From positions 372,001 through 436,000 of the forward strand of contig JAUXVU010000018.1 in NCBI GenBank assembly GCA_030680295.1: DNA of 64,000 nucleotides, written 5' to 3'. A program made the position numbers and the translations under genes. Every line of letters begins with the position of its first letter. The stretch's first letter is position 1. Source of the DNA: Moraxellaceae bacterium (lineage in GTDB: Bacteria; Pseudomonadota; Gammaproteobacteria; Pseudomonadales; Moraxellaceae). Below are positions 18,272-29,541 of this stretch, in pieces. The notes below the pieces were generated by a model. The model did no database searches. It had not been told where the DNA came from and saw nothing but the letters and a program-made list of their open reading frames with translations.

Positions 18272-19509
18272 CACACGCTCGAACCCCGGCAGACGCAAGT
18301 GCGGTCGATTACGCCCAGTTTCCAGATGCCCGCGGTCGCTTTGGTCGCCATGGCGGCCGTTTTGTATCAGAAACCTTGATGGCAGCGTTGGATGACTTGG
18401 ATCAACTTTATGCCAAGTTAAAAAATGATCCTGAGTTTTTGGCCGAATTTGACCATGACTTGGCGCAGTACGTTGGGCGTCCGTCACCGCTCTATTTGGC
18501 AGAGCGCTGGACTCGTGAGTTAGGCGGTGCGCAAATTTACCTAAAGCGTGAAGACTTAAATCACACCGGCGCACATAAAATTAATAACACCATAGGTCAG
18601 GCCTTGCTGGCCAAGCTCTCGGGTAAAACACGCATTATTGCGGAAACCGGTGCCGGTCAGCATGGCGTAGCGACGGCCACAATTGCCGCGCGCTTAGGTA
18701 TGGAATGTGTAGTGTATATGGGTGCCGAAGACGTGCAGCGTCAGGCCGCTAATGTCTATCGCATGAAGTTACTCGGCGCGACAGTAGTGCCAGTGACTTC
18801 GGGCTCAAAAACGCTGAAAGATGCGCTTAATGAAGCCATGCGTGACTGGGTAACTAATGTTGATAACACCTTCTACATTATTGGTACTGTCGCAGGTCCT
18901 CATCCTTACCCTATGCTGGTTCGTGATTTTCAGTCAGTGATTGGCCGTGAAGCTCGTCGCCAGTGTTTAGATCAAGCCGGCAAGTTACCAGATGCGTTGG
19001 TGGCCTGTGTTGGTGGTGGCTCGAATGCTATCGGTTTGTTCCACCCATTCTTAGCCGACGAATCCGTCGAAATGTTTGGTGTTGAAGCCGCAGGGCACGG
19101 CATTGCAGCGGGCGCTGGCCAACATTCCGCACCGTTAAATGCAGGTCGTGCGGGTGTATTACATGGCAATCGTACGTATTTGATGAGTGATGATGACGGC
19201 CAAATCATTGAAACGCATTCGGTTTCAGCAGGTCTGGATTATCCAGGCGTAGGCCCTGAACACAGCTGGTTAAAAGACATAGGTCGGGTGCAGTATGTGC
19301 CAATTAACGATGAAGAGGCCTTAACTGCATTCCATCGTTTAACGCGCACAGAAGGTATTATCCCAGCGCTGGAATCCAGTCATGCCTTGGCTTATGTTGA
19401 AAAGCTTGCGCCTACCATGCGTCCTGATCAGATCATTATTTGTAACTTGTCTGGCCGTGGCGACAAAGACCTGATGACGGTCGCTAAAATCGAAAACATT
19501 GAGGTCTAA
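18268..19509 (+). CDS. trpB: Tryptophan synthase beta chain
   Basis: PLP enzyme that joins indole and serine to give tryptophan, in an alpha2-beta2 complex with TrpA. It has 413 residues. The PLP lysine is K104 in [17 protein letters not shown] and the phosphate-binding GGGSNAIG loop are present. Its start overlaps the trpF stop, and trpA begins three bases after its own stop, so trpFBA is one tightly coupled unit as in pseudomonads. Confidence 0.98.
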   Translation: MTHARTPADASAVDYAQFPDARGRFGRHGGRFVSETLMAALDDLDQLYAKLKNDPEFLAEFDHDLAQYVGRPSPLYLAERWTRELGGAQIYLKREDLNHTGAHKINNTIGQALLAKLSGKTRIIAETGAGQHGVATATIAARLGMECVVYMGAEDVQRQAANVYRMKLLGATVVPVTSGSKTLKDALNEAMRDWVTNVDNTFYIIGTVAGPHPYPMLVRDFQSVIGREARRQCLDQAGKLPDALVACVGGGSNAIGLFHPFLADESVEMFGVEAAGHGIAAGAGQHSAPLNAGRAGVLHGNRTYLMSDDDGQIIETHSVSAGLDYPGVGPEHSWLKDIGRVQYVPINDEEALTAFHRLTRTEGIIPALESSHALAYVEKLAPTMRPDQIIICNLSGRGDKDLMTVAKIENIEV

Positions 19510-19512
19510 GCT

Positions 19513-20319
19513 GTGAGCCGTTTGTCTTCTTATTTTGCTGAACTCAAAGCCAGTGGCCGAAAGGCGCTAATTCCTTACATTACCGCAGGTGATCCCGAGC
19601 CTTCCGTAACAGTTGATGCGATGCATGCATTAGTTGCTGCTGGTGCCGATGTGATTGAGCTGGGCGTGCCATTTTCTGACCCAATGGCCGATGGCCCGGT
19701 AATTACACAAGGTCATGAGCGTGCCTTGGCGCATCATGTTAGCTTGACCCATGTGCTGGCGATGGTTGCTGAATTTCGCCAGCAAAATGACCGCACACCG
19801 GTGGTGTTGATGGGTTATTTAAACCCGGTTGAGATTATGGGTTATGCCAAATTTGCCACTGCCGCAGCAGCAGCTGGTGTTGATGGCGTGCTGATTGTTG
19901 ACCTGCCACCAGAAGAGGCAGAAGACATTTCCGTTGAATATGAGCGTTGCGGTATAGACCCTATTTATTTGTTAGCACCGACCACGACAATGGCTCGCGC
20001 CAAACGTATTTTGGCGGCTGCTCGTGGTTATGTATATTACGTGTCATTAAACGGTGTTACCGGCTCGGCAAGTCTTGATGTTGAGGCCGTTAGTCGTCGT
20101 ATAAACGAATTACGTAGTCTGACTGCATTGCCGATTGGCGTCGGTTTTGGTATCAAGGATGCAGTGTCAGCTGCCGCAGTTGCAAAGCATGCTGATGGTG
20201 TCGTTGTTGGCTCAGTATTAGTGCAGTGTTTAGGGGCTCATCAAGGGCGCACACAGGAAATTCCTGCCGCATTGACGGCAATTTTGGCGCCAATGCGAGC
20301 AGCCATCGATTCGATTTAA
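19513..20319 (+). CDS. trpA: Tryptophan synthase alpha chain
   Basis: Cleaves indole-3-glycerol phosphate and channels indole to TrpB. The 268-residue TIM barrel has the catalytic pair E49 (IELGVPFSD) and D60 (MADGP), at the same numbers as in Salmonella TrpA. It starts with GTG at 19513, three bases after trpB, with a GAGG ribosome site inside the end of trpB. AccD follows after 40 bases. Confidence 0.98.
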   Translation: MSRLSSYFAELKASGRKALIPYITAGDPEPSVTVDAMHALVAAGADVIELGVPFSDPMADGPVITQGHERALAHHVSLTHVLAMVAEFRQQNDRTPVVLMGYLNPVEIMGYAKFATAAAAAGVDGVLIVDLPPEEAEDISVEYERCGIDPIYLLAPTTTMARAKRILAAARGYVYYVSLNGVTGSASLDVEAVSRRINELRSLTALPIGVGFGIKDAVSAAAVAKHADGVVVGSVLVQCLGAHQGRTQEIPAALTAILAPMRAAIDSI

Positions 20320-20359
20320 GGCGATGTCAGTTTTTTGAGCTGGGATCACTGGAGTTTTT

Positions 20360-21223
20360 ATGAGTTCAAGTTGGCTTGAGCGAATTCTGCCGAATGTAGG
20401 GCAGCCCGCAACTGAGCGTCGTGCCTCTGTACCGGAAGGGGTTTGGCGTAAGTGTCCAAAATGCGAATCCGTTTTGTATGAAGCGGAAGTTGTACGCAAT
20501 CAGCACGTATGCCCAAAGTGTAATCACCACTTGCGCATCAATGCTCGCAAACGGATTGATTTGACCTTAGACCCGGAAGGTCGTGAAGAGTTAGCTGGTG
20601 AATTAGAGCCGGTCGACATCTTGCACTTCAAAGATTCCAAGCGTTATGTTGATCGCTTAAAAGACGCACAAGCGCAAACCAATGAAAAAGATGCCCTGAT
20701 TGTGATGAAGGGCAGTATTTGTGAACTGCCCGTGGTGGTGGTGGCATTTGAATTTGAGTTCATGGGTGGGTCCATGGGGTCAGTGGTTGGTAGTCGTTTT
20801 GTGGCGGCGGCAGAATACTGTTTGGCCAATCGCGTACCGTTGATTTGTTTTGCTGCGTCGGGCGGTGCTCGTATGCAGGAAGCGCTGTTTTCTTTGATGC
20901 AAATGGCCCGTACATCAGCTGCTTTAGAACGCTTAAAACAAGCCGGTATTCCGTATATTTCCGTGTTGACAGACCCGGTGTATGGCGGTGTGTCAGCCAG
21001 TCTTGCCATGTTAGGTGACATTAACGCCGCTGAGCCTTATGCCCTAATAGGCTTTGCTGGGCCACGTGTGATTGAGCAAACCGTTCGCCAAAAACTGCCT
21101 GAAGGCTTTCAGCGTTCGGAGTTTTTGTTAGAGCACGGCACCGTGGATATCATTATTCATCGACACGCCATGCGGGATACCTTGTTTCGCTTATTGGCTA
21201 AGTTGGTACATCACCCCGTCTAG
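20360..21223 (+). CDS. accD: Acetyl-CoA carboxylase carboxyltransferase beta subunit
   Basis: Beta half of the carboxyltransferase of acetyl-CoA carboxylase, which makes malonyl-CoA for fatty-acid synthesis with AccA. The 287-residue protein has the N-terminal four-cysteine zinc ribbon (CPKC near residue 34 and CPKC about 19 residues later) and the crotonase-fold region with GGSMGSVVG and SGGARMQEA. Normal length, cytosolic. Its start has GGAG upstream. FolC begins nine bases after its stop, as in Pseudomonas. Confidence 0.98.
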   Translation: MSSSWLERILPNVGQPATERRASVPEGVWRKCPKCESVLYEAEVVRNQHVCPKCNHHLRINARKRIDLTLDPEGREELAGELEPVDILHFKDSKRYVDRLKDAQAQTNEKDALIVMKGSICELPVVVVAFEFEFMGGSMGSVVGSRFVAAAEYCLANRVPLICFAASGGARMQEALFSLMQMARTSAALERLKQAGIPYISVLTDPVYGGVSASLAMLGDINAAEPYALIGFAGPRVIEQTVRQKLPEGFQRSEFLLEHGTVDIIIHRHAMRDTLFRLLAKLVHHPV

Positions 21224-21232
21224 TTGGGCTTC

Positions 21233-22495
21233 ATGACTTTTCATTTAGTTTCGCAATGGCTGGATGCGCTAGAACAGCGCCATCCGGTCAGTATTGATTT
21301 AGGCCTTGATCGTGTGGGTCAAGTAGCTGATCGATTGTCACTACGCCAACATGCTTGTCCGGTCATCACCGTGGCGGGCACCAATGGTAAAGGCTCAACA
21401 GTGACCACCATTGCCGCTATTGCGCAAGCAGCAGGCCTGCGCGTTGCGACCTACACATCTCCACATCTAGTGCACTTCAATGAACGTATTCGCTGCAACG
21501 GTGTCTGCATTACAGATGCGGCCTTGGTGCAGTCATTAAATGCGGTGGATGGTGTCAGAGGCGAGGTGTCATTAACCTATTTTGAGCACACCACACTGGC
21601 AGCATTGCATTGGTTTAAGGCCGTTGACCCCGATTTGCTAGTGCTGGAAGTAGGCTTAGGCGGGCGCTTGGATGCGGTCAATCTCGTTGATCCATCCATA
21701 GCAGTGATTACCAACGTTGATTTAGACCATCAAGCTTGGCTGGGTGATACCCGAGCAGAAATTGCACGCGAAAAAGCAGGGATTATGCGTGCTGATCGCC
21801 CGGTGATCTTAGGTGAGCTCAGTCCAGATCAGGCGCTGTTTGACGCTGCTGCAGCATATCGTGCTGGACCGGTGTATCAGCGTGGCCGTGACTTTGATTG
21901 GGCTGAGATTGATTGCAGCTCATGGCAGGGGCTGGGGCAGTCTTTCAACAATTTACCGGCGTTTTCGGTATTGCCAGAAAACGCGGCAACGGCATTGGCA
22001 GCGATTTCAGCGCTAAATAAACATGTGGGTGTTGTAATTGACCTGACAGCGATTCAGGCAGGATTAGGCTCGGCCTTTATTGCGGGCAGGGCGCAACGTT
22101 TAGAAGGCTTGCCAGCGACATGGCTTGATGTAGGCCATAACCCGCATGGGGTGAAGCGACTATGGCAACAGCTAGGTAACTGGCCTCAAGGTAAAACACA
22201 TGCGGTGTTTGCCATGTTGGCCGATAAAGATATAGATGAAGTCATTCGTTTATCGCTGCCGTTCGTTGATATATGGCATGTTGCTAACTTGCCGGGCCCA
22301 CGCGCTTTTTCTGCAGATTCACTAGCGGAATTGTTGCAGTCTCAAGGGCAAAAATTATTGTCATCACTGTATGTCCATGACACAGTGGCAGGCGCAATGA
22401 CTACAGCTAAAGAGCAGGCTCAGCCAGCCGATAGGATTGTGGTGTTTGGTTCATTTTTGACAGTTTCGGCGGTATTGCCGCTTGAGGATAAGTAA
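21233..22495 (+). CDS. folC: Folylpolyglutamate synthase / dihydrofolate synthase
   Basis: Mur-ligase-type enzyme that adds glutamate to dihydropteroate and to folates. Of 420 residues, GTNGKGST at 49-56 is the ATP-binding loop, and YTSPHLVHFNERI and LEVGLGGRLDAVN are family signatures. The ATG at 21233 is used rather than a TTG three codons earlier. The stop overlaps the ATG of the SPOR-domain gene (TAATG), so translation is coupled. Confidence 0.96.
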   Translation: MTFHLVSQWLDALEQRHPVSIDLGLDRVGQVADRLSLRQHACPVITVAGTNGKGSTVTTIAAIAQAAGLRVATYTSPHLVHFNERIRCNGVCITDAALVQSLNAVDGVRGEVSLTYFEHTTLAALHWFKAVDPDLLVLEVGLGGRLDAVNLVDPSIAVITNVDLDHQAWLGDTRAEIAREKAGIMRADRPVILGELSPDQALFDAAAAYRAGPVYQRGRDFDWAEIDCSSWQGLGQSFNNLPAFSVLPENAATALAAISALNKHVGVVIDLTAIQAGLGSAFIAGRAQRLEGLPATWLDVGHNPHGVKRLWQQLGNWPQGKTHAVFAMLADKDIDEVIRLSLPFVDIWHVANLPGPRAFSADSLAELLQSQGQKLLSSLYVHDTVAGAMTTAKEQAQPADRIVVFGSFLTVSAVLPLEDK

Positions 22496-23262
22496 TGGAT
22501 TCGGCAGGAAAAAAACGACTGTTAGGTGCTGTGGTGGTATTTGCTGCGGCCATTTTGTTTTTGCCGCTACTGTTTTCTGGTGCTGGTGTGCGCACTTTAG
22601 AGCCACCGATGATTCCCGCTGCACCGGTGCTACCTGATTTAAATGACGTGGCTCCAGCGACTGCCAATGATGCCAAACGATTGGAAACCGATATTAGTGC
22701 CAGCCATGGTGAGCCAACGTTTTATCCTATCCAGCCGCCGCAAGTGACGGCTGATGAGCCGGTGAGCGAGGTACAAGAACAATTTCGCCTCGTGACACCT
22801 GTTAAGGCGCCTGAGCCTAAGCCAGTAACGACAGCGGCGCCAAAACCAGTCGCCGCACCAGCGCCAGCAGTTGCTCCCGCGCCTAAGCCAGCTGCAGCGC
22901 CTGCGCCTGTAGTTAAAACTGAGCCAGCACCTAAACCTGCGGCTGAGCCTAAAGCAGAATCAGTAGTCACCGCCGACGCTAAAAAAGCCGAAGAGGCTCG
23001 CAAAACTACAGCGGCAGCAACAACCTTGCCTTCAGCTTGGGTAGTACAAATTGCTAGTTTGAGCAATAAAGCCAACGCCGATGCAGCAGTGGAGAAACTA
23101 CGTGCTAAAGGTTATCGCGCTAGTTTGTCGGCCGGTAACAATGTATGGCGAGTCATTATTGGCCCAGAATTAGACCGAGCGGTTGCCGAAAACACTCGTG
23201 ATAAAGTGCTGGCTGATGATTCACTCAAAATGGATGCGATCATTATGCCGTACCGGCCATAA
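22495..23262 (+). CDS. SPOR-domain inner-membrane protein (DedD-like)
   Basis: Single-pass membrane protein of 255 residues that probably localises to the division septum. A short basic N-terminus and one helix (about residues 7-26, LLGAVVVFAAAILFLPLLF) anchor it, a periplasmic linker of Ala-Pro-Lys repeats (about 100-160) spans the wall, and a C-terminal SPOR domain (about 178-255, starting WVVQIASLS) binds denuded glycan strands. This is the DedD arrangement, and its position between folC and cvpA matches dedD in enterics and pseudomonads. DedD-type proteins assist constriction. Confidence 0.9.
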   Translation: MDSAGKKRLLGAVVVFAAAILFLPLLFSGAGVRTLEPPMIPAAPVLPDLNDVAPATANDAKRLETDISASHGEPTFYPIQPPQVTADEPVSEVQEQFRLVTPVKAPEPKPVTTAAPKPVAAPAPAVAPAPKPAAAPAPVVKTEPAPKPAAEPKAESVVTADAKKAEEARKTTAAATTLPSAWVVQIASLSNKANADAAVEKLRAKGYRASLSAGNNVWRVIIGPELDRAVAENTRDKVLADDSLKMDAIIMPYRP

Positions 23263-23325
23263 GCGCATGACTTTTAGTGCCTGTCATTGCTATGATTCGC
23301 ACTTCATTTCCTGTCTCAAAAACGG

Positions 23326-23859
23326 ATGGCTAACTTGATCGATTTGCATCCTGCCGATTGGATCATTCTGGGTATCCTAGTCGTGTCCTTAATTATCGGT
23401 TTTGGTCGTGGCTTGGTTCGCGAAGTTATTTCCTTAGCTGGCTGGGTGTTGGCAATTTTAGTCGCTCGCTGGTTTCATGAGCCGGTTGCTATATGGTTGG
23501 CCGACTGGGTTGCGACACCATCAGTACGCATGGTCATGGCCTATGGCAGCTTATTCTTAGGCACTTTACTCAGTTGTAGCCTAATTGCTCATGCCATGAG
23601 CCTGATGGTTCGTGCCGGTGGTTTAAGCTTATTCGATCGTTTCTTTGGCGGTATTTTTGGTGCCATGCGTGGTGCTGTGCTGGTTTTAGTGGCGTTAATC
23701 TTGATGGCTCCCTTTGTGAAAAGTGATCGTTGGTTTATTGACGCAACCTTGCCGAAAACCTTTTTGTCATATGAATCCATCGCGCGTGACCTACAGGGTC
23801 AGGTGCTCGACGTGGTCAAATCGGCCAAGCCAGTGGATGCCGCTGAGCGCATCGACTAA
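23326..23859 (+). CDS. cvpA: CvpA family inner-membrane protein
   Basis: Integral membrane protein of 177 residues with four predicted helices, first [15 protein letters not shown], then [14 protein letters not shown], the most conserved CvpA segment. In E. coli cvpA precedes purF and is linked to colicin V release and envelope stress, with molecular function unknown. Here purF also follows, 13 bases downstream. The ATG at 23326 lacks a clear ribosome site. Confidence 0.93.
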   Translation: MANLIDLHPADWIILGILVVSLIIGFGRGLVREVISLAGWVLAILVARWFHEPVAIWLADWVATPSVRMVMAYGSLFLGTLLSCSLIAHAMSLMVRAGGLSLFDRFFGGIFGAMRGAVLVLVALILMAPFVKSDRWFIDATLPKTFLSYESIARDLQGQVLDVVKSAKPVDAAERID

Positions 23860-23872
23860 TAACGAGGTCTTT

Positions 23873-25378
23873 ATGTGTGGAATTGTCGCTATTGCGGGCA
23901 AGTCAGCCGTTAATCAAGCGCTATATGATGCTTTAACCGTATTGCAGCACCGTGGCCAAGATGCCGCTGGCATTGTGACCACCGAAGGCGGGCGGTTATT
24001 TTTGCGCAAAGAAAATGGCATGGTGCGTGATGTGTTTCATACCCGTCACATGCTTCGTTTGGCGGGTAATTTTGGTATTGGCCACGTGCGCTACCCAACA
24101 GCGGGCTCATCAAGCTCAGCCGAGGCTCAGCCTTTTTATGTGAATTCGCCCTATGGCATTACCTTGGCGCATAACGGCAATTTAACGAATGCTAGAGAGT
24201 TGGCTGAAGACATTTATCGTGCTGATTTGCGTCATGTAAATACCGATTCCGACTCAGAAGTATTATTGAATGTGTTTGCCCATGAGCTACAAGCTCGCGG
24301 CAAAATGTCACCTAGCATTGACGATATTTTTGCGGCGGTTGCCAGCGTACATCGTCGATGCAAAGGTGCTTATGCCGTTGTATCGATGATTACCGGCCAT
24401 GGTATTGTAGGTTTTCGTGACCCACACGGTATTCGTCCAGCGATTTTTGGTGAGCGTGATACCCCGCTAGGCAAGGAATACATTATTGCTTCTGAGTCAG
24501 TAGCCATTACTTCCTTAGGCTTTAAGGTGGTTCGTGACTTGCTGCCGGGCGAGGCCGTATTTTTGTCGATGGATGGCAAAATTCACACCCGTCAGTGTGC
24601 TGAAAAACCAAGCTATACCCCGTGTATTTTTGAGTTGGTTTATTTCGCACGCCCTGACTCCATCATGGACAATATTTCGGTTTATAAAGCACGTCTGCGT
24701 ATGGGCGAGCGTTTGGCGCAGACCATTCAGCGTGACTTTGCCGACTTGCATATCGATGTGGTGATTCCGATTCCTGACACCAGCCGTACTTCAGCGCTGG
24801 AATTAGCGAATCACTTGAATGTGAAGTATCGCGAAGGATTCATGAAGAATCGCTATATTGGCCGGACCTTTATTATGCCGGGCCAGGGTCAGCGTAAAAA
24901 ATCAGTGCGTCAGAAACTCAATCCCATTGAACTTGAGTTCCAAGGCAAAAATGTGTTGTTAGTGGATGACTCGATTGTGCGTGGTACCACCTGCCGAGAG
25001 ATTATCCAGATGGCACGTGATGCCGGCGCAAACAAAGTGTACTTTGCGTCTGCAGCACCTGCAGTGAAGTACCCGAACGTATATGGTATTGATATGCCAG
25101 CGAAAGACGAGCTGATTGCATACGGCCGTACTGAACAAGAAGTGTGTGAGTTAATTGGTGCCGATGCACTGATTTACCAAAAGCTTGATGACTTAATTGC
25201 TGCCGCACGCGAAGGTAACAGTGACATCACTGACTTTGATTGCTCGGTTTTCACCGGTGAATATGTTACCGGTGATATTAATGAAGCCTACTTAGATGAT
25301 TTACAAGCATCACGTAACGACAGTGCCAAATCCGGCAATACACGTGTTGTTGATATCGTTGATTTATCTAACGGCTGA
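23873..25378 (+). CDS. purF: Amidophosphoribosyltransferase
   Basis: First committed step of purine synthesis: glutamine amide nitrogen is transferred to PRPP. The true start is the ATG at 23873, giving MCGIVAI so that C2 becomes the N-terminal nucleophile after methionine removal; it has a GAGG ribosome site. The PRPP-binding motif [13 protein letters not shown] lies in the C-terminal half. The 501 residues fit the family. An in-frame ATG far upstream within cvpA is rejected because it would block the catalytic cysteine. Confidence 0.98.
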   Translation: MCGIVAIAGKSAVNQALYDALTVLQHRGQDAAGIVTTEGGRLFLRKENGMVRDVFHTRHMLRLAGNFGIGHVRYPTAGSSSSAEAQPFYVNSPYGITLAHNGNLTNARELAEDIYRADLRHVNTDSDSEVLLNVFAHELQARGKMSPSIDDIFAAVASVHRRCKGAYAVVSMITGHGIVGFRDPHGIRPAIFGERDTPLGKEYIIASESVAITSLGFKVVRDLLPGEAVFLSMDGKIHTRQCAEKPSYTPCIFELVYFARPDSIMDNISVYKARLRMGERLAQTIQRDFADLHIDVVIPIPDTSRTSALELANHLNVKYREGFMKNRYIGRTFIMPGQGQRKKSVRQKLNPIELEFQGKNVLLVDDSIVRGTTCREIIQMARDAGANKVYFASAAPAVKYPNVYGIDMPAKDELIAYGRTEQEVCELIGADALIYQKLDDLIAAAREGNSDITDFDCSVFTGEYVTGDINEAYLDDLQASRNDSAKSGNTRVVDIVDLSNG

Positions 25379-25400
25379 TGCTCCAACAGAGGCGATATAA

Positions 25401-26588
25401 ATGGATGACGAAAGCTTTGCACTGAGCGGGTTTGATACCTTGGCTGTGCGTGCGGGAAATTACCGCAGCGAGCAGGGGGAGCATTCTGAAGCCCTATTTT
25501 TAACCTCGTCATTTGTATTTGCCTCGGCTGCTGAAGCTGCCGCACGTTTTGGCGGCACTGAAAAAGGCAATATTTACTCGCGCTTTACCAACCCAACTGT
25601 GCGTGGTTTTGAAGAGCGTTTAGCGGCATTAGAAGGTGGTGAGCGGGCGGTAGCAACTAGCTCAGGTATGGCCGCCATTTTGGCCATGGTGTTGGGTTTG
25701 TTAAAAGCTGGCGACCATGTGTTGGCCTCACAAAGTCTGTTTGGCACCACCAATGTGCTGTTAGAAAAATACGCCGCTAAGTTTGGTATTAACACCACGT
25801 TTGTGCCGTTATCGGATGTCAGCGCATGGGCGCAAGCGATGACACCGGCTACCCGACTCTTGTTTGTAGAAACACCCAGCAACCCCTTGGGTGAAATTGC
25901 GGATATCTCCGCTTTGGCAGAAATTGCACATGCCCAAGGTGCCTTATTAGCGGTAGACAATTGCTTTTGCACACCAGCGCTGCAGCGTCCTTTAGCACTA
26001 GGTGCGGATTTAGTCATTCATTCGGCTACTAAGTATTTAGATGGACAAGGCCGCTGCTTAGGTGGTGCCGTGGTCGGTCCAACAGACCTATTAGAAGAAA
26101 TCTATGGTGTGGTGCGTACTTGTGGGCCCAGCATGAGCCCATTTAATGCTTGGGTGTTTCTGAAGGGTTTGGAAACGTTGCGCCTGCGTATGGAGGCTCA
26201 TTCACGCAGTGCCTTGCAGCTGGCTCAGTGGTTAAGTCAGCAGACTAGTATTGCCAAGGTACATTATTGTGGTTTGCCAACACACCCACAGCATGACTTG
26301 GTGAAACGCCAACAGCGTGGTTTTGGCGGGGTGTTATCGCTAGAGCTCGCTGGTGGACGAGATGCTGCCTGGGCGTTTATTGATGCCACCGAAGTCATGT
26401 CAATTACTGCCAATTTGGGCGATTGCAAAACGACGATTACACACCCAGCATCGACTACGCATGGTCGTTTGAGCCCTGAGGCCAAAGCGGCGGCAGGCAT
26501 TTCCGAAGGCCTGATTCGTATTGCGGTTGGTTTGGAAGATATTGATGACTTAATCGCAGACTGCCAACGAGGCTTGGCGGCCTTGTGA
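25401..26588 (+). CDS. metZ: O-succinylhomoserine sulfhydrylase
   Basis: PLP enzyme of the Cys/Met metabolism family, 395 residues, which makes homocysteine from O-succinylhomoserine and sulfide. The PLP lysine is K211 in [11 protein letters not shown]; the YSRFTNPTV and SSGMAAI motifs are present. The close resemblance in these blocks to pseudomonad MetZ and the position after purF favour MetZ over MetB or MetC. Its stop overlaps the GTG start of the flavoprotein gene. Confidence 0.93.
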   Translation: MDDESFALSGFDTLAVRAGNYRSEQGEHSEALFLTSSFVFASAAEAAARFGGTEKGNIYSRFTNPTVRGFEERLAALEGGERAVATSSGMAAILAMVLGLLKAGDHVLASQSLFGTTNVLLEKYAAKFGINTTFVPLSDVSAWAQAMTPATRLLFVETPSNPLGEIADISALAEIAHAQGALLAVDNCFCTPALQRPLALGADLVIHSATKYLDGQGRCLGGAVVGPTDLLEEIYGVVRTCGPSMSPFNAWVFLKGLETLRLRMEAHSRSALQLAQWLSQQTSIAKVHYCGLPTHPQHDLVKRQQRGFGGVLSLELAGGRDAAWAFIDATEVMSITANLGDCKTTITHPASTTHGRLSPEAKAAAGISEGLIRIAVGLEDIDDLIADCQRGLAAL

Positions 26589-27943
26589 GTCAAACCACGC
26601 AAGTCATTGTTGTCGGTGCCGGCATATCGGGTCTGTATGCTGCACGCTTGCTGCGCTCTTTTGGTTATCAGGTCACGGTATTAGAAGCCAATGATCGTGT
26701 CGGTGGCCGCATGGCCAATCACGTGTTTGCCAATGGTGACACGGTGGATGTCGGCGGGCAGTGGGTAGGTCCTGGCCAGCACCGCATGTATCAACTCATT
26801 GCGCAGCTAAATTTGCAAACCTATCCGCTGTGGAATCATGGCGATAATTTGTTGGTACGCCCATCACAGCAAAAACGTTACCGCGGCACCATCCCGGCAG
26901 TTAATCCACTGGTACTAAGTCAGTTGGGATGGGTGTTATGGCGCCTCGATCGCTTGGCTTCTAGCATTGATCCCGCAAAACCATGGTCACACCCAAAAGC
27001 CGCTGAATATGACCGGCAAACTTTGGCAGACTGGGCGCATAAACACTGTGGCTATGGTTATGCCTATGAACTATTTGCCACCAGTGTTGGTGCTGTATTT
27101 GCTGCTGAGCCCGAGCAAATCTCTTTGCTTCACGCGTTATTTTATGCTCGCTCCGGCACTAGCTTTAGTCATTTACTGGCTGTACAGGGTGGTGCACAGC
27201 AAGACCGAATCCATGGTGGCAGCGTTGGCATATGCCATCGTATGGCCCATGAGTTAGGTGCTCGCATTAAGTTGTCACATGGCGTGACTGATATCGAATG
27301 GGACGACAGTGGCGTGTGTGTCAACACACATAAAGGACGTTTTGAAGCACAACACTTAGTTTTGGCTATTCCGCCTAATCAATTAAAAGACATTAGCTTT
27401 AGCCCAACCGTAGGGGCAGAGCGTATGGCGCTTTGGCAAGCTATGCCAGCCGGTGCAAGCATTAAGTGTGTTGCGCAATATAAAAGCCCATTTTGGCGTG
27501 AACAGGGGTTGTCCGGCCAGACTGTGGCTACCCATCGTAGTGTACGTATTACCTTTGATAATACGGAAGATGGGAAATCCAGTGGCTTATTAATGGGCTT
27601 TATTGAGGCTGACCAAGCACGTCATTGGGGCGCACAATCAGCGTCTGATCGCCAAGCGGAAGTGCTATCGTGCTTTGCTGAGTATTTTGGAGAGCTCGCA
27701 CTTGGACCTATTGAATATGTCGATAAGGATTGGCGTGCGCAGTCTTGGGTTCGCGGTTGTTATGCGGCGTTAATGGGCCCTGGTGTGTGGACGAAGCACG
27801 GTGCCGTACGCAACAAAAGGATTGGCCCGATTCACTTTGCTGGCACTGAAGCCGCCACACAATGGTATGGTTATATGGAGGGTGGTTTGCAGGCTGCTGA
27901 AAGTGCCGTGCAAGCTATTTTACAGGGCTATCGACAGGCTTAA
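26585..27943 (+). CDS. MAO-like flavin amine oxidase
   Basis: FAD protein of 452 residues in the monoamine oxidase/protoporphyrinogen oxidase superfamily. The N-terminus has the dinucleotide loop [14 protein letters not shown] and VGGRMANH; the C-terminus has [18 protein letters not shown]392 in [12 protein letters not shown] sits where MAO A/B bind FAD covalently through SGGC-Y. It starts with GTG overlapping the metZ stop, and ends five bases before the flavodoxin-like gene. An amine substrate is likely but not identified. No signal peptide is seen. Confidence 0.82.
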   Translation: MSQTTQVIVVGAGISGLYAARLLRSFGYQVTVLEANDRVGGRMANHVFANGDTVDVGGQWVGPGQHRMYQLIAQLNLQTYPLWNHGDNLLVRPSQQKRYRGTIPAVNPLVLSQLGWVLWRLDRLASSIDPAKPWSHPKAAEYDRQTLADWAHKHCGYGYAYELFATSVGAVFAAEPEQISLLHALFYARSGTSFSHLLAVQGGAQQDRIHGGSVGICHRMAHELGARIKLSHGVTDIEWDDSGVCVNTHKGRFEAQHLVLAIPPNQLKDISFSPTVGAERMALWQAMPAGASIKCVAQYKSPFWREQGLSGQTVATHRSVRITFDNTEDGKSSGLLMGFIEADQARHWGAQSASDRQAEVLSCFAEYFGELALGPIEYVDKDWRAQSWVRGCYAALMGPGVWTKHGAVRNKRIGPIHFAGTEAATQWYGYMEGGLQAAESAVQAILQGYRQA

Positions 27944-27947
27944 CGCA

Positions 27948-28412
27948 ATGTCTAAATGCTTATTAATTGTGGCACATGCGCCATCTGAAAATACTCAGCG
28001 TTTGGTTGATGCTGCGCTCAAAGGTGCCAGCCATCCTGATATCGATGGGGTGTCCGTCAAGGTTATAGCGCCACTTCAAGCTCAGCCAGACGATGTGCTT
28101 AACGCCGATGCTATTTTGCTGGGTACAACCGAAAACTTAGGCTATATGAGCGGGGCGCTGAAAGACTTTTTTGATCGTTGTTATTACCCCGTATTGGAAA
28201 AAAAACAAGGCTTGCCATGTGCGCTTTATATTCGTGCTGGGCATGATGGCACCGGTACTGAGCGCGCAATAAAGACCATTGTTACCGGCTTGCGCTGGAC
28301 TTGGGTGCAGCCACCGGTTGTGTTAAAAGGGCCGTGGCAAGAAGACTTTGTGAACCAAGTTGAAGACTTAAGTATGACGCTATCGGCTGGTTTAGAAGCA
28401 GGTATTTATTAA
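27948..28412 (+). CDS. Flavodoxin-like / NADPH-dependent FMN reductase family protein
   Basis: A 154-residue flavodoxin-fold protein. The first strand [19 protein letters not shown] is a phosphate-binding loop of the WrbA/FMN-reductase type, [22 protein letters not shown] supplies the flavin contacts, and a second [10 protein letters not shown] loop follows. The chosen ATG lies five bases after the amine oxidase stop, so the two flavoproteins share a transcript. Electron transfer or quinone reduction is plausible; the partner is unknown. Confidence 0.78.
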   Translation: MSKCLLIVAHAPSENTQRLVDAALKGASHPDIDGVSVKVIAPLQAQPDDVLNADAILLGTTENLGYMSGALKDFFDRCYYPVLEKKQGLPCALYIRAGHDGTGTERAIKTIVTGLRWTWVQPPVVLKGPWQEDFVNQVEDLSMTLSAGLEAGIY

Positions 28413-28469
28413 GGTTCCCCCGCGCGCCTTGGCATGCTTTAATCAGGCCAGTTTTCAGGAGCTTTTTGG

Positions 28470-28883
28470 ATGCGTATTGTGAATAAGTCGGGATTTATGA
28501 CCTTGTTAATTGCGGCAGTAGCTTTAACGGCTTGCCAGTCCCGATCGGTTGTTTCTACTCAAGAGCCTGCTGTGCAGGTTTATCGCAGTGCACAAGCTCT
28601 GCAATGTGAGTCCTCAAGCGGAGTTTCATTAGCTCAGGCCGAGGCTGAACTAGCTAACGCAGGTGTTGCCGCACGCTGTGGCCAAGTTGCTCATGATGGC
28701 GCAATGCGCATTCAAATGTGCGGTGCGGATAGCGGCCGGATTCATCTTTTTCGTATAACGGCAAATCAACTTGCTGCGGCCAAGGCCCTTGGTTATGAGA
28801 CCGCCGAAACACTGGAATCTTTGCCACCTAGCTACTGTGATGAGGTGACTGAACCAGTTCCTACCGAAGGCATTAGCCTATGA
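28470..28883 (+). CDS. Putative lipoprotein, unknown function
   Basis: A 137-residue protein whose N-terminus is a lipoprotein signal: basic residues, a hydrophobic stretch, then the lipobox LTAC with C22 as the lipidated cysteine. The mature part has four more cysteines, which could form two disulfides. There is a GGAG ribosome site. Its stop overlaps the start of the PAQR-family gene by ATGA. No family is recognised; localisation to the envelope is the only supportable statement. Confidence 0.72.
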   Translation: MRIVNKSGFMTLLIAAVALTACQSRSVVSTQEPAVQVYRSAQALQCESSSGVSLAQAEAELANAGVAARCGQVAHDGAMRIQMCGADSGRIHLFRITANQLAAAKALGYETAETLESLPPSYCDEVTEPVPTEGISL

Positions 28884-29530
28884 GTAAAGCACCGGCTGCT
28901 TATAGTCCTGAAGAAGAAGTAGCCAATGCTGTTACCCATGGTTTAGCAGCTGCAGCGAGTATTGTTGCTATCACCCTGATGTTAGTGAAAGGCATGCCGA
29001 CTTTGTCGGTAGGCGAACTGATTGGTGTTGCGATTTACGGTGCGAGTTTGGTGCTGTTGTTCTTGGCGTCAACGCTTTATCACAGCATCACGCACACACG
29101 TACCAAGGCCGTTTTGAAGCGACTTGATCATTGCGCGATCTATTTATTGATTGCCGGCACATACACCCCTTTACTGATGATCACGTTGGACTCCTTTGCC
29201 GCCACCATCATGTTGTGGTTGATCTGGGCTATTGCCATTAGTGGTGTGGTGTTTAAGTTGTACTTCATTCACCGCTTTCAGCGCTTATCCCTAGTGACCT
29301 ACCTATTAATGGGTTGGTTATCGATGTTCCTCATTTATGACTTATGGCAGTCCTTAGACCGAACCGGCTTTTGGCTGCTATTGGCTGGTGGCCTGTGCTT
29401 TACCTTAGGCGCTGGCTTTTACGCGGCTAAACAATATCGATTTACCCACGCTATTTGGCATGTGTTTGTGGCTGCTGGCGCAGCGTGTCATGCCGTTCTC
29501 ATTGGTGTTTTTGTCATCCCCGGCAGCTAA
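28880..29530 (+). CDS. Hemolysin III / PAQR-family membrane protein
   Basis: Seven-helix membrane protein of 216 residues in the PAQR (YqfA/HlyIII) family. The conserved zinc-site pattern is visible: NAVTHGLA in the first segment, STLYHS, then [16 protein letters not shown], and [15 protein letters not shown] at the C-terminal end. Bacterial members influence membrane lipid composition or metabolism; hemolysin activity is doubtful in most. It overlaps the lipoprotein gene before it; the GST gene follows after 11 bases. Confidence 0.9.
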   Translation: MSKAPAAYSPEEEVANAVTHGLAAAASIVAITLMLVKGMPTLSVGELIGVAIYGASLVLLFLASTLYHSITHTRTKAVLKRLDHCAIYLLIAGTYTPLLMITLDSFAATIMLWLIWAIAISGVVFKLYFIHRFQRLSLVTYLLMGWLSMFLIYDLWQSLDRTGFWLLLAGGLCFTLGAGFYAAKQYRFTHAIWHVFVAAGAACHAVLIGVFVIPGS

Positions 29531-29541
29531 GAGGTTTAGTC

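Noticed and set aside
22722-23075. Minus-strand alanine/glycine-rich frame opposite the SPOR-domain gene
   Set aside because: It is the mirror of the Ala-Pro-Lys repeat of the plus-strand protein; composition only.
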